20,469 nucleotides of DNA, taken from positions 1 to 20,469 of the forward strand of contig JAZRUJ010000040.1 in NCBI GenBank assembly GCA_045652445.1. The letters run 5' to 3'. This DNA comes from RGIG995 sp045652445 (GTDB taxonomy: Bacteria > Bacillota > Clostridia > Oscillospirales > UBA644). The position numbers were made by a program, and so were the translations under genes. Below the pieces are notes generated by a model. It was not told the origin of the DNA and ran no database searches. It saw only the letters and a program-made list of their open reading frames with translations. Position 1 is the first letter of the stretch, and each line of letters begins with the position of its first letter. Shown here piece by piece: positions 1-7,791 of the stretch.

Positions 1-1955
1 GCATTGATTTCTTTCCTTTGGCAGTAGACTACGAAGAAAAGCTCTACTCCGTAGGCAGAATTCCCGGTTCTTTCATGAAACGGGAAGGCAAGCCCACCGA
101 AAAAGCAATCCTCACCGCCCGCGTCATTGACCGTCCCATTCGCCCCTTATTCCCCAAGGACATGAGAAACGACGTTGTGGTTAGCCTGACTTTGATGGCT
201 GTGGATCAGGACTGCTCTCCCGAAATTACCGCAATGATCGGTGCTTCCGTTGCCATCTCCATTTCCGATATTCCTTGGAAGGGTCCCATCGGCGGCGTGC
301 TTCTGGGCTACGTTGACGGCCAGTACGTGATCAACCCCACCGAAGAACAACGTGCCGTTTCCGAAATGGCGGTTACCGTTGCCGCTTCCGCGGACAAGAT
401 CGTTATGATCGAAGCCGGTGCAAACGAAATTCCCGATGACGTTATGTACAACGGAATTTTGGAAGCCCACAAAGAAATCAAGAAAATCGTTGAATTCATC
501 GAAGGCATCAAAGCCGAAATCGGCAAGCCCAAGTTTGAATATACCGCACACACTCTGCCCGAAGGTATGCTGGAAGACATCATCGCTTTTGCCGGAGACA
601 AAATCAAAGCCGGCATGAGAACCGACGACAAGGACGTTCGCGATGCTCAAATTTCTGCCGTTACCGCGGAAATCGAAGCAGAATTTGCAGAAAAATATCC
701 CGATTCTTCTGCCGCTATCGGCGAAGCCGTTTACAAGATTCAAAAAATGATCGTCCGGGACATGATCATCAACGATCACGAACGGGTTGACGGCCGTGGA
801 TTGGAAGATATCCGTCCTCTGTACGCAGAAGCCGGTATTCTCCCCCGGGTTCACGGGTCCGGTCTGTTCAGCCGCGGTCAGACCCAGGTTCTGACCATCG
901 CTACGTTGGGCTCCGTTTCCGAAGCTCAAATTCTGGACGGCGTAGACAACGAAACCAGCAAACGCTATATGCATCACTATAATATGCCCGGCTATTCTAC
1001 CGGGGAAGCAAAATCCAACCGAGGTGCAGGTCGACGGGAAATCGGTCACGGTGCTTTGGCAGAACGGTCCCTCGTTCCCGTTCTCCCCTCCGTGGAAGAA
1101 TTCCCCTACGCCATTCGTTTGGTTTCCGAAGTTCTTTCTTCCAATGGTTCCACCTCTCAGGGTTCCGTTTGCGGCTCTACCCTGGCGTTGATGGATGCGG
1201 GTGTTCCCATTAAGGCTCCCGTTGCCGGTATTTCCTGCGGCTTGGTTACCGACGAAGACCGCTGGATCACCATGGTTGACATTCAGGGTCTGGAAGACTT
1301 CTACGGAGACATGGACTTCAAGGTTGCCGGTACCATGAAGGGGATTACCTCCATTCAGATGGATATTAAGGTAGACGGTCTTTCCTACGAAATCATTAAA
1401 AAGGCTTTCGAACAAACCAAGGCCGGCCGTGAAATGATCATTAACGATATCATTCTCAAAGCCATTCCCGCTCCCCGTGCTGAACTGTCCGAATATGCTC
1501 CCAAGATTCTTTCTTATAAGATTCCCACCGACAAGATTCGTGAAGTTATCGGTACCGGCGGTAAGGTTATTCAGAGAATTACCGCAGAAAACGGCGTTAA
1601 GGTTAACGTAGAAGACGACGGCTCCTGCCAAGTTCTTTACGTGAACAAAGAAGGCGGCGAAAACGCAATGCGTACCATTCGCACCATCGTAGAAGGTCCC
1701 GAAATCGGAACCATTTACAAGGCGAAGGTCACCCGTCTGATGAACTTCGGTGCCTTTGCGGAATTCGTTCCCGGAAAAGAAGGTCTGGTTCACATTTCCC
1801 AGCTGGACGAACACAGAGTCGGCAAAGTGGAAGACGTAGTCAGCGTAGGCGACGAAATCTGGGTTAAGGTTACGGAAATCGACGATCAGGGTCGGATCAA
1901 CCTGTCCCGGAAAGAAGCACTCCGTCAACTGTTGGCTGAACAGAACGAACAGTAA
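1..1955 (+). CDS. pnp: Polyribonucleotide nucleotidyltransferase (PNPase), 5'-truncated by the window edge
   Basis: PNPase is a 3'-5' exoribonuclease that degrades RNA with phosphate, releasing nucleoside diphosphates, and acts as a trimer in the cytoplasm. The frame is open to the left edge and reads ...IDFFPLAVDYEEK, matching the family's DFFPLTVNYQE stretch, so the TTG at 18 is an internal Leu codon and about 60 N-terminal residues are missing. The first RNase PH domain (VGRIPGSF, IDRPIRPLFP), the helical linker, and the second RNase PH domain (RREIGHG, NGSTSQGSVCG, GDMDFKVAG with the catalytic Asp pair) are all present. A KH domain (IGTGGKVIQ) and a C-terminal S1 domain (NFGAFAEFVPGKEGLVHIS) follow. 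The phosphate-binding NGSSS motif of E. coli is NGSTS here. A hairpin terminator follows the stop. Identification is certain. Confidence 0.97.
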   Translation, partial: IDFFPLAVDYEEKLYSVGRIPGSFMKREGKPTEKAILTARVIDRPIRPLFPKDMRNDVVVSLTLMAVDQDCSPEITAMIGASVAISISDIPWKGPIGGVLLGYVDGQYVINPTEEQRAVSEMAVTVAASADKIVMIEAGANEIPDDVMYNGILEAHKEIKKIVEFIEGIKAEIGKPKFEYTAHTLPEGMLEDIIAFAGDKIKAGMRTDDKDVRDAQISAVTAEIEAEFAEKYPDSSAAIGEAVYKIQKMIVRDMIINDHERVDGRGLEDIRPLYAEAGILPRVHGSGLFSRGQTQVLTIATLGSVSEAQILDGVDNETSKRYMHHYNMPGYSTGEAKSNRGAGRREIGHGALAERSLVPVLPSVEEFPYAIRLVSEVLSSNGSTSQGSVCGSTLALMDAGVPIKAPVAGISCGLVTDEDRWITMVDIQGLEDFYGDMDFKVAGTMKGITSIQMDIKVDGLSYEIIKKAFEQTKAGREMIINDIILKAIPAPRAELSEYAPKILSYKIPTDKIREVIGTGGKVIQRITAENGVKVNVEDDGSCQVLYVNKEGGENAMRTIRTIVEGPEIGTIYKAKVTRLMNFGAFAEFVPGKEGLVHISQLDEHRVGKVEDVVSVGDEIWVKVTEIDDQGRINLSRKEALRQLLAEQNEQ

Positions 1956-1965
1956 GAAAAACATC

Positions 1966-1996
1966 AAAGGGTCTCCCGCTGCGGAGACCCTTTTTT
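1966..1996 (+). terminator. Intrinsic terminator after pnp
   Basis: An 8 bp GC-rich stem, GGGTCTCC (1969-1976) with GGAGACCC (1983-1990), and a 6-nt loop are followed by six T residues (1991-1996). Flanking AAA/TTT can extend the stem. It sits 10 bases after the pnp stop and only 14 bases before the next start codon. Confidence 0.93.
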
Positions 1997-2010
1997 AACA
2001 AGGAGAAACG

Positions 2011-2550
2011 ATGAGGTTAAACGCAACCCCCTCCCTCCTCCATTTTTGGAGATTATACTTCCTATATCATCAAGCCTTTCCCCGGAGCGAAAAGAAACCG
2101 TTTGGGGTGATGGTCCGAAAGAGGAACGAGGGTTTGATGGAACTGATGACGGCAGAAGACGAAAAGGGAACCTTTCTGGGAATTGTCATTACCATTCTTC
2201 ACAAAGACTTGGTTCTTTTGGATTATCTTGCCGTGGCTCCGAAGCATCGGGGACAAGGGGTGGGATCCGAGATTTTGCAGTTGTTAAAAACAAGATATGC
2301 GGGGAAACGAATTTTATTGGAAATCGAAGACCCCGACGAAGAATGCAAAAACAAAAGCGACCGTCTTCGCCGAAAAGATTTTTATCTGCGGAACGGTCTT
2401 TCGGTGCAAGACTATAAAGTATGGCTTTTTGGCATTAAAATGCTGATTTTAGCCATGGATCGCCCCGTATCTTTCGACGAATACCATGAAATTTTTGACA
2501 CCGTATTCTCCCCAAAAATCGGAGAAAAAGTATCCCTCGCAACAGAATAA
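2011..2550 (+). CDS. GNAT-family N-acetyltransferase
   Basis: This is a 179-residue protein with the GCN5-related acetyltransferase fold. The acetyl-CoA pyrophosphate-binding motif A is visible as LDYLAVAPKHRGQGVGSEIL, with RGQGVG at residues 80-85. The helix after motif B reads RRKDFYLRNGL (residues 120-130), typical of the family. The substrate cannot be told from the sequence; small-molecule and protein N-acetylation are both possible. The ATG at 2011 has an AAGGAG ribosome binding site at 2000-2005. No promoter is visible between the pnp terminator and this start, so expression probably comes from readthrough or from a promoter inside pnp. It ends at a two-way terminator shared with the lipid kinase gene on the other strand. 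Confidence 0.85.
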   Translation: MRLNATPSLLHFWRLYFLYHQAFPRSEKKPFGVMVRKRNEGLMELMTAEDEKGTFLGIVITILHKDLVLLDYLAVAPKHRGQGVGSEILQLLKTRYAGKRILLEIEDPDEECKNKSDRLRRKDFYLRNGLSVQDYKVWLFGIKMLILAMDRPVSFDEYHEIFDTVFSPKIGEKVSLATE

Positions 2551-2556
2551 AAAAAG

Positions 2557-2588
2557 AAAGCACTTGCGAAATTCGCAAGTGCTTTTTT
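2557..2588. terminator. Two-way intrinsic terminator between convergent genes
   Basis: The long inverted repeat AAAGCACTTGCGA / TCGCAAGTGCTTT has a 3-nt loop centred on 2571. It is flanked by T residues (2583-2588) on the plus side and by A residues (2551-2559) that give a T run for the minus strand. It fills the 42-base gap between the GNAT stop and the lipid kinase stop and can serve both. Confidence 0.93.
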
Positions 2589-2592
2589 GATT

Positions 2593-3465
2593 TCATGAAA
2601 GGACAACATTTTCCTTAACGGGGGCGGTTTGGGGAGCGAGAACCCGATAGGAGGTAACGCCGCTTACCGTCTCGCCGTCGATCTGCAAGGAACGGGGGCT
2701 GTCAAATTCCACCGTAATATCCTTCCCTTTCAACACGGTAATAATCTTCTTGTGCTTAATATGTTCACCTTTAAAAATAGAGGAAAAGACCGCTAATGCT
2801 TTGATTTTTCCGCAGCCGTGATAAAGAAGTGTTGCCACCGTCTCATCGGCACGAGTCTGTCCTGGGGTTGGCATCATACCACCGCCGTAATACCGACCGA
2901 ACATGGTGGGGGCAATCCAAACTTTGCGGAAAAAATATTCCTTGCCGTCAACATTCACTTTTGCATTAGCGGGTTTGTAACAGAATAAGGCACCTTTAAT
3001 GGCAATTGCGGTGTAATTCACCGGCTTATCGCTAATATGCCGCAACCGATCCCCTTCTTCACAACAATAGCCGTCCAACCCAAACCCCACGCCGTTCATA
3101 AAACGATAGGTTTTTCCGTTAACGGTAACGGTGGGCAAATTGGAAATATATTCTTTTATGGGGAAGGGTTTTTGAGCAGTTTTAGAACCAATGACATCAA
3201 AAGCAAAATCATTTCCGGAACCGGCGGGATAATAAAGAACGTCACAGGCAAGGTTCATTCCTTGAGTATCGTTCACGAAACGGTTCAGAGTTCCGTCACC
3301 GCCACAAAGAATCAAGGTATCCTCTTCCGTCAAGCCGGAGAGCAATTCCCCATAGCCTGTCAGTTTGGTAATATCGCAAAAATCATACTTCGGGAAACGA
3401 AGTTTCATTCCTTCGGGAGTACAGCTCCCGGACAAAGGATTGTACAAAACCACTATTTTAGCCAT
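2593..3465 (-). CDS. Diacylglycerol kinase-family lipid kinase
   Basis: This 290-residue protein has the diacylglycerol kinase catalytic domain (DagK/YegS/DgkB group), which phosphorylates a lipid alcohol with ATP at the membrane surface. The nucleotide-binding signature GGDGTLNRFVN starts at residue 55, and AGSGNDFA at residues 81-88 matches the family's (A/G)GTGND motif. The C-terminal beta domain (SPRSLQIDGE) carries the usual DGE segment. There is no membrane segment, as expected for soluble members. The exact substrate (diacylglycerol, sphingoid base or other) is not readable. The start is the ATG at 3465, preceded by a weak GGGTG site. It has its own consensus promoter at 3544-3572, giving a leader of about 70 nt that contains a hairpin. 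Confidence 0.88.
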   Translation of the reverse strand: MAKIVVLYNPLSGSCTPEGMKLRFPKYDFCDITKLTGYGELLSGLTEEDTLILCGGDGTLNRFVNDTQGMNLACDVLYYPAGSGNDFAFDVIGSKTAQKPFPIKEYISNLPTVTVNGKTYRFMNGVGFGLDGYCCEEGDRLRHISDKPVNYTAIAIKGALFCYKPANAKVNVDGKEYFFRKVWIAPTMFGRYYGGGMMPTPGQTRADETVATLLYHGCGKIKALAVFSSIFKGEHIKHKKIITVLKGKDITVEFDSPRSLQIDGETVSGVTSYRVLAPQTAPVKENVVLS

Positions 3466-3513
3466 AGTAAAAACACCCGTTCGACAATTTTTTTACATAA
3501 AAATGATAAAAGA

Positions 3514-3530
3514 TTCCGACAGCGTCGGAA
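3514..3530 (-). other. Hairpin in the leader of the lipid kinase gene
   Basis: TTCCGAC and GTCGGAA form a perfect 7 bp inverted repeat around a 3-nt loop, about 7 bases into the predicted transcript. On the minus strand it is followed by a T-rich stretch (TCTTTTATCATTTTT). It could be a weak attenuator, a 5' stabilising hairpin or a protein operator. Its function is inferred only. Confidence 0.5.
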
Positions 3531-3543
3531 CATTCTATGCTCT

Positions 3544-3572
3544 ATTGTATCACATTAACTCTGTTTTGTCAA
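3544..3572 (-). promoter_or_regulatory. Sigma-A promoter of the lipid kinase gene
   Basis: On the minus strand the -35 box is TTGACA (3572-3567), the spacer is 17 nt, and the -10 box is TACAAT (3549-3544). Transcription should start near 3537. This is a near-perfect vegetative promoter. Confidence 0.88.
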
Positions 3573-3580
3573 GTCAAAAT

Positions 3581-3620
3581 TTCAAAATTAAAAATGCCGG
3601 AAATTCAATTTCCGGCATTT
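3581..3620 (-). terminator. Intrinsic terminator after plsY
   Basis: Reading the minus strand, AAATGCCGGAAA (3620-3609) pairs with TTTCCGGCATTT (3603-3592), followed by a T-rich tail TTAATTTT. It starts 5 bases after the plsY stop and closes the DUF177-rpmF-DUF512-der-plsY operon. It lies just upstream of the lipid kinase promoter. Confidence 0.88.
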
Positions 3621-3625
3621 CTTTT

Positions 3626-4279
3626 TTATTGTTTTTTGGACTTTCCAAAGGTGACTTTCCGTTCCGTTCCCGCAAAGATTCGTTGAAGATTCCCCCGATG
3701 GCGGAACCAAACGGCGGCACACATGAGGGAAATCACCACGGTCATCACAATCCAGCCGGGCTGTCCGTAATAAACGAAGCCCACGGTAACAGGAATTACG
3801 ATACCGCAAATCAGAGACGAGAGAGAGACCATGCGGAACAAAAGAAGCACGATCAAAAACGTAGCAAGAACCGCCAGGAAGATCCGGTAATCGAGAACAA
3901 TCAAAAGACCGCCCATCACCGAAACCCCTTTCCCGCCCTTAAATCTGGCAAAACAGGGATAGAAATTCCCTACAAGGCAACCTGCCACCAGAACAACGCC
4001 GGAAAAACAAGCCCCTACGTTGCCCCAGCCGAACAAATCCCCGGGAAACCAATATTTTGCAACAAGTCCGAAGACCATGCTTTTCAAAATTTCCGCAGCC
4101 ATAACAGAAATTCCCCAGCCTAACCCCATGGAACGAGCCACGTTGGTACCGCCGGCGTTTCCGCTTCCGACCTTGTAAATATCTATTTTACCAATATATT
4201 TGGTGACTACCAGCGACAAATTGACACTGCCCACCAAATATCCGATCAAAAACGGGATTGCTAAAAAGAGCCATCTCAT
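3626..4279 (-). CDS. plsY: Acyl-phosphate:glycerol-3-phosphate acyltransferase PlsY
   Basis: PlsY transfers the acyl chain of acyl-phosphate to glycerol-3-phosphate, making lysophosphatidic acid at the start of phospholipid synthesis. The 217-residue protein has about five hydrophobic membrane segments. The three family motifs are visible: KVGSGNAGGTNVAR after the first helix, FARFKGGKGV in the second loop, and HRGNLQRIFAGTERKV near the C-terminus. Its ATG overlaps the der stop as ATGA (4276-4279), so translation is probably coupled to der. It is the last gene of the operon. Its usual partner PlsX, which makes acyl-phosphate and often sits beside rpmF, is not in this window. Confidence 0.95.
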   Translation of the reverse strand: MRWLFLAIPFLIGYLVGSVNLSLVVTKYIGKIDIYKVGSGNAGGTNVARSMGLGWGISVMAAEILKSMVFGLVAKYWFPGDLFGWGNVGACFSGVVLVAGCLVGNFYPCFARFKGGKGVSVMGGLLIVLDYRIFLAVLATFLIVLLLFRMVSLSSLICGIVIPVTVGFVYYGQPGWIVMTVVISLMCAAVWFRHRGNLQRIFAGTERKVTFGKSKKQ

Positions 4280-5604
4280 TTTTCGTTGTCTCCCCTTTCA
4301 CGGATAAAGAGACGAATGGGTGTTCCTTCCAATCCGAATACGGCACGGATCTGATTTTCGATATACCGCTGATACGAGAAATGGAACAAAGACGCATCGT
4401 TACAGAAAATAACAAAGGAAGGGGGATTGGTCGTCGCCTGGGTCATATACAGGATCTTCAGCCGTTTTCCCTTATCGGAGGGAGGCTGAACCCGAATCGT
4501 GGCGTCCGCCAAAATATCGTTGAGAACCCCGGTGGTGATCCGGCGGGAGTGCTGTTCGTGCACAGAATTGATCAACGGATACAGTTTTTCCACCCGCTGT
4601 CCGGTTTTTGCAGAAATAAACAGAACGGGAGCGTAGGACATATACTTCAGTTCTTCTTTGATATCCACTTTCATTTGATCCATGGTGTAGGTATCTTTTT
4701 CGATCAAGTCCCACTTATTGACCAAAATAATGGAAGCTTTTCCCCGTTCGTGGGCAAATCCGGCAATTTTCACGTCCTGATCGGTAACGCCGCGAGAAGC
4801 GTCGATCAAAATCAGAACCACGTCTGCCCGGTCGATTGCCATATAAGAGCGAACAATGGAATACTGCTCAATATTATCATACACTTTATTTTTCCGGCGT
4901 ATTCCGGCCGTGTCGATAAAACAGTACCGTCCGTGCTGATTTTCTTTCACCGTGTCCACCGCATCCCGGGTCGTTCCGGGAATATCGGAAACGATCATTC
5001 GCTTTTCGCCCAGGATATAGTTGACCAAGGAGGATTTTCCCACGTTGGGACGTCCAATCAAGGCAACTTTGATGGTTTTATCTTCTTCGTCTTCTTCTGC
5101 AAGAGGAGGAAGATACTCATACACGGCATCCAAAAGGTCGCCGATTCCAAGCCCATGCACGGAAGAAACCGCTACGGGATCCCCCATGCCAAGGTTATAA
5201 AATTCGTAAAATTCCGGGGGATTATCGCCGGGGCGGTCAATCTTATTAACGCAAAGAACCACCTTTTTCCCGGCTTTCATTAGCATCCGGGACACTTCCA
5301 CGTCTGCATCGGTAACGCCGGATTTGATATCCGCCACAAAAATGACCGCGTCTGCCTGATCAATGGCGATCTGTGCCTGACGACGCATTTGATCCAAAAT
5401 TTCATTGCCGGTATAAGGCTCGATCCCGCCGGTATCTACCAGCGTAAAGGTACGACCTCTCCATTCGGCATCGCAATAAATCCGATCCCGGGTAACGCCG
5501 GGGGTATCTTCTACGATGGACAGCCGCTGACCTACAATTTTATTAAACAACGTAGACTTCCCAACGTTGGGACGACCTACAACGGCGATCATGGGGGTTG
5601 CCAT
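4276..5604 (-). CDS. der: Ribosome biogenesis GTPase Der (EngA)
   Basis: Der is a double GTPase needed for maturation of the 50S ribosomal subunit. The first G domain has GRPNVGKST (10-18), DTGG (57-60) and NKID (120-123). The second has GRPNVGKSS (184-192), DTAG (231-234) and NKWD (296-299). A C-terminal KH-like domain ends in RLFIRERGDNEK. I place the start at the ATG at 5604 because GGAGGG lies 6 bases upstream and MATPMIAVVGRPNVGKS fits the family N-terminus. A TTG at 5622 is in frame but lies inside the DUF512 stop region before the ribosome binding site. The result is 442 residues, near the usual 436-440 of Bacillus-type Der. The stop overlaps the plsY start. Confidence 0.97.
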   Translation of the reverse strand: MATPMIAVVGRPNVGKSTLFNKIVGQRLSIVEDTPGVTRDRIYCDAEWRGRTFTLVDTGGIEPYTGNEILDQMRRQAQIAIDQADAVIFVADIKSGVTDADVEVSRMLMKAGKKVVLCVNKIDRPGDNPPEFYEFYNLGMGDPVAVSSVHGLGIGDLLDAVYEYLPPLAEEDEEDKTIKVALIGRPNVGKSSLVNYILGEKRMIVSDIPGTTRDAVDTVKENQHGRYCFIDTAGIRRKNKVYDNIEQYSIVRSYMAIDRADVVLILIDASRGVTDQDVKIAGFAHERGKASIILVNKWDLIEKDTYTMDQMKVDIKEELKYMSYAPVLFISAKTGQRVEKLYPLINSVHEQHSRRITTGVLNDILADATIRVQPPSDKGKRLKILYMTQATTNPPSFVIFCNDASLFHFSYQRYIENQIRAVFGLEGTPIRLFIRERGDNEK

Positions 5605-5618
5605 GAAACTCCCTCCTT

Positions 5619-6917
5619 TCAACGACGGGCGGAACGCATCAACGCATCCGCAAAACCTTCTGCACCCGGTTCAACCGTGAGAACTTTTACTTTTAATTCC
5701 CGTTCCACATCCCGAACCGAAACATCGTCTAAAAACTTATTGTCACGAAGCATCACTTTTGGAATCAAAAGTTTATCTCCCAAAGATTTGCCCCGCAATT
5801 GATTAATAATATCCTGCCCGGTGACAAGTCCGGTGACGGTGACGTCCCGTCCGAAGAAATCATTCTCGATTCCGTAGATTTTACAAACCAAATCGGTATA
5901 TTTTGCACCCAATTTTTCTACAGTTTCCACCAAGAGCGATTCCGCAATTTTTCCCGTAACGGCAGTCACTCGAATGGGTTTTTTAAATGGTTTATCCAGG
6001 AAAGAAATCAAATCGTCGGTTTCTTGGCGGAACGAAGTGATCATTCCCACGCCATTTTCCATCTGTTCAAACTCTTCGTAGTATTCCATTTTCGGCAAAT
6101 CCAGTCCGGCTTTCAGGTATAATTCGTCTGCCGCCCAGACCAAACGGGTACCGAATTCCCGATAGCATTCTTCTGCGAAGGCTTCTACCTTATCAACGAT
6201 TTGTTTGCACTCTTCCGACGTATAGACCCGGAGAGGTTCCAGCCCATCCCGGTATTTGGTCAGTCCTACGGGAACCACCGAAACGCTGGATAATTGGGGA
6301 TGCAGAGTTTTCAGATCCCGCAAAGAACGGTCCAACTCTTCCCCGTCGTTCCACCCGGGACAAAGGACGATTTGTGCCCGAAGATTGATTTCCGCATCCC
6401 GAAACCGCTGCATCAGTTCAAAACCTTTGGCGGCAGCGGGATTTTTCATCATCTTTACCCGTAATTCCGGATTGGTGGTATGAACCGAGACGTTAAAGGG
6501 GGAAACTTTCATTTTCACGATCCGTTCCACGTCTTCCTCGGTCAGGTTGGTCATGGTGACGTAATTTCCGTATAAAAGGGAAAGGCGAAAATCGTCATCC
6601 TTATAATACATAGTTTCCCGCATTTCTTTGGGAAGCTGATCAATAAAACAAAAGATACATTTATTTTTACAGGATCGCTGCTGATCCATCAGATAATTTT
6701 CAAATTCAAGACCCGGATTATCGGCGGGTTCCTTTAAAAGGGCATGAAAAACCGTCCCGTTCCGGCGTAAGGTCAGATCCGTAACCCCCAGAGCGGTTTG
6801 ATACATATAATCCAAAAAATCCCGGATCGGCTGACCGTTTACTTCGATCAGTTCGTCGCCGGGCTTCACGTTTTTTCGAAAGGGGCTGGATTTCTCCACG
6901 TAGCGAATGGTCGCCAT
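5619..6917 (-). CDS. DUF512 protein with PDZ-like domain and radical SAM cluster motif
   Basis: This 432-residue protein of unknown function belongs to the DUF512 family. An N-terminal PDZ-like segment (VKPGDELIEVNGQPI, about residues 17-31) is followed by CKNKCIFC, a CX3CX2C radical SAM 4Fe-4S motif with cysteines 83, 87 and 90. A central TIM-barrel-like region and the DUF512 C-terminal domain follow. The start is the ATG at 6917: AAGGA lies 7 bases upstream and the protein then begins directly with the PDZ-like domain. In-frame ATGs at 6998 and 6986 lack a good site and would add an unrelated basic tail. The gene ends 15 bases before the der start, inside the same operon. The substrate is unknown; the recurrent neighbourhood with der suggests a ribosome- or translation-linked role, which is inference. 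Confidence 0.88.
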   Translation of the reverse strand: MATIRYVEKSSPFRKNVKPGDELIEVNGQPIRDFLDYMYQTALGVTDLTLRRNGTVFHALLKEPADNPGLEFENYLMDQQRSCKNKCIFCFIDQLPKEMRETMYYKDDDFRLSLLYGNYVTMTNLTEEDVERIVKMKVSPFNVSVHTTNPELRVKMMKNPAAAKGFELMQRFRDAEINLRAQIVLCPGWNDGEELDRSLRDLKTLHPQLSSVSVVPVGLTKYRDGLEPLRVYTSEECKQIVDKVEAFAEECYREFGTRLVWAADELYLKAGLDLPKMEYYEEFEQMENGVGMITSFRQETDDLISFLDKPFKKPIRVTAVTGKIAESLLVETVEKLGAKYTDLVCKIYGIENDFFGRDVTVTGLVTGQDIINQLRGKSLGDKLLIPKVMLRDNKFLDDVSVRDVERELKVKVLTVEPGAEGFADALMRSARR

Positions 6918-7041
6918 AGACAATTCCTTTTCGGCAAAAAATGGTTGATACTTCCTGTTTTTAGACACAAAACGACGGAGAAACATTATTCTTTCCATCG
7001 AAAGAAGTGAATGTTTCCCCCTCGGATTGATGCAGTCGAAA

Positions 7042-7236
7042 TCACTTCGCTGCTTCGTTGTTCGTTTTCAGAACCTGCTTACCGTCATAGTAGCCGCAAG
7101 CTTTGCAAACACGGTGAGAAAGAACGTATTCGCCGCAGTTGGGGCATTTAACCATGCCGGGCATATCGAGCTTCCAAACGCTGGAACGTCTCAGATGCTT
7201 TCTCTGTTTAGAGACCTTTTTCTTCGGTGCGATCAT
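7042..7236 (-). CDS. rpmF: 50S ribosomal protein L32 (zinc-binding form)
   Basis: This 64-residue protein matches bL32. Its basic N-terminus MIAPKKKVSKQRKHLRRSS resembles the family's MAVPKRKVSKSRRDKRRS, followed by a four-cysteine zinc ribbon (CPNC at 31-34 and CKAC at 44-47). The zinc cysteines identify it as the C+ paralogue; many Firmicutes also carry a C- form elsewhere. The start ATG at 7236 has an AGGAGG site just upstream. It lies 38 bases after the DUF177 gene, the usual partner. A 124-base gap separates it from the downstream DUF512 start, with no convincing terminator or promoter in it. Confidence 0.97.
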   Translation of the reverse strand: MIAPKKKVSKQRKHLRRSSVWKLDMPGMVKCPNCGEYVLSHRVCKACGYYDGKQVLKTNNEAAK

Positions 7237-7274
7237 TGGTGGACACCTCCTGTTTCCGATGTCAAATTATAAAC

Positions 7275-7703
7275 TTATTTGTTACAACCGCAATCCCCGT
7301 CGTTGAGATTCTTTCCGCAGGACGGACAAAGCCCCCGACAATCTTCCTTACAGAGAATCTGCAGAGGAATTGCCAAGACCAAAGCGTCGTACGCGGTCTT
7401 CTCCAGATCGATCTTTCCGCCTTCTACCAGAACGGAGTCATCTTCCGACGAATCCAAGGTAAGTACCGTTTTTAGTTCAGCTTGAAGGGGCAAGACCGCA
7501 TCTTCCAAGCATCGGTCGCAGGGAGCGGTAAAGATGCCGGAGACGGTGGCACGGAGCGTCATTACACCTACCACGTTGCGAAGTTTCCCGGAAATCCGGA
7601 CTTCTTGAAAAGCAGGTTCCGCCGCGGAAAGATCCAACACCCGATCAAAGGGCAAGCTCTCACCGTGATTGCGGCTGAAATCGTTAATATCCAAATACCG
7701 CAT
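7275..7703 (-). CDS. YceD/DUF177 family protein
   Basis: DUF177 (YceD) proteins are usually encoded just before rpmF and in some bacteria and chloroplasts are linked to 23S rRNA accumulation. This 142-residue copy has a first cysteine pair CDRC (62-65) after a beta-rich N-terminal half and a C-terminal cysteine cluster (C118, C122, C126, C129, C138, C140; CPSCGKNLNDGDCGC) suggesting metal binding. The start ATG at 7703 has AAAGGAG 6 bases upstream. An in-frame TTG at 7730 lies before that site and is rejected. It is the first gene of the operon, right behind the promoter at 7746-7773. Confidence 0.93.
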   Translation of the reverse strand: MRYLDINDFSRNHGESLPFDRVLDLSAAEPAFQEVRISGKLRNVVGVMTLRATVSGIFTAPCDRCLEDAVLPLQAELKTVLTLDSSEDDSVLVEGGKIDLEKTAYDALVLAIPLQILCKEDCRGLCPSCGKNLNDGDCGCNK

Positions 7704-7745
7704 GGGGAACTCCTTTCTTGCGTAGGGCAATGCACATACTTATAT

Positions 7746-7773
7746 ATTATACCACAATTTTTCAGAATGTCAA
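7746..7773 (-). promoter_or_regulatory. Extended -10 sigma-A promoter of the DUF177-rpmF-DUF512-der-plsY operon
   Basis: On the minus strand TTGACA (7773-7768), a 16-nt spacer and TATAAT (7751-7746) are preceded by TGG, giving the TGnTATAAT extended form. Transcription should start near 7739, leaving a leader of about 36 nt before the DUF177 start. No terminator separates it from galK upstream, so galK readthrough may add to it. Confidence 0.9.
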
Positions 7774-7791
7774 GTAGGTAATTTGAAAACT

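Noticed and set aside
147..1967. 606-codon open frame on the minus strand across pnp
   Set aside because: It mirrors the pnp frame, has low-complexity Phe/Asn/Gly-rich composition, no family motif and no ribosome binding site. It arises from the codon bias of pnp.
4258..5283. 341-codon open frame on the plus strand across der
   Set aside because: It is an antisense shadow of der; both G domains of Der read cleanly on the minus strand.
6918..7041. Possible promoter for the DUF512 gene
   Set aside because: Only poor box pairs are present (TTCACT-17-TAATGT); the gene is more simply part of the upstream operon.
7032..7053. Hairpin around the rpmF stop codon (GCAG-CGAA / TTCG-CTGC)
   Set aside because: The stem is short and bulged, with no T run after it on the minus strand, so it is not a terminator I can support.
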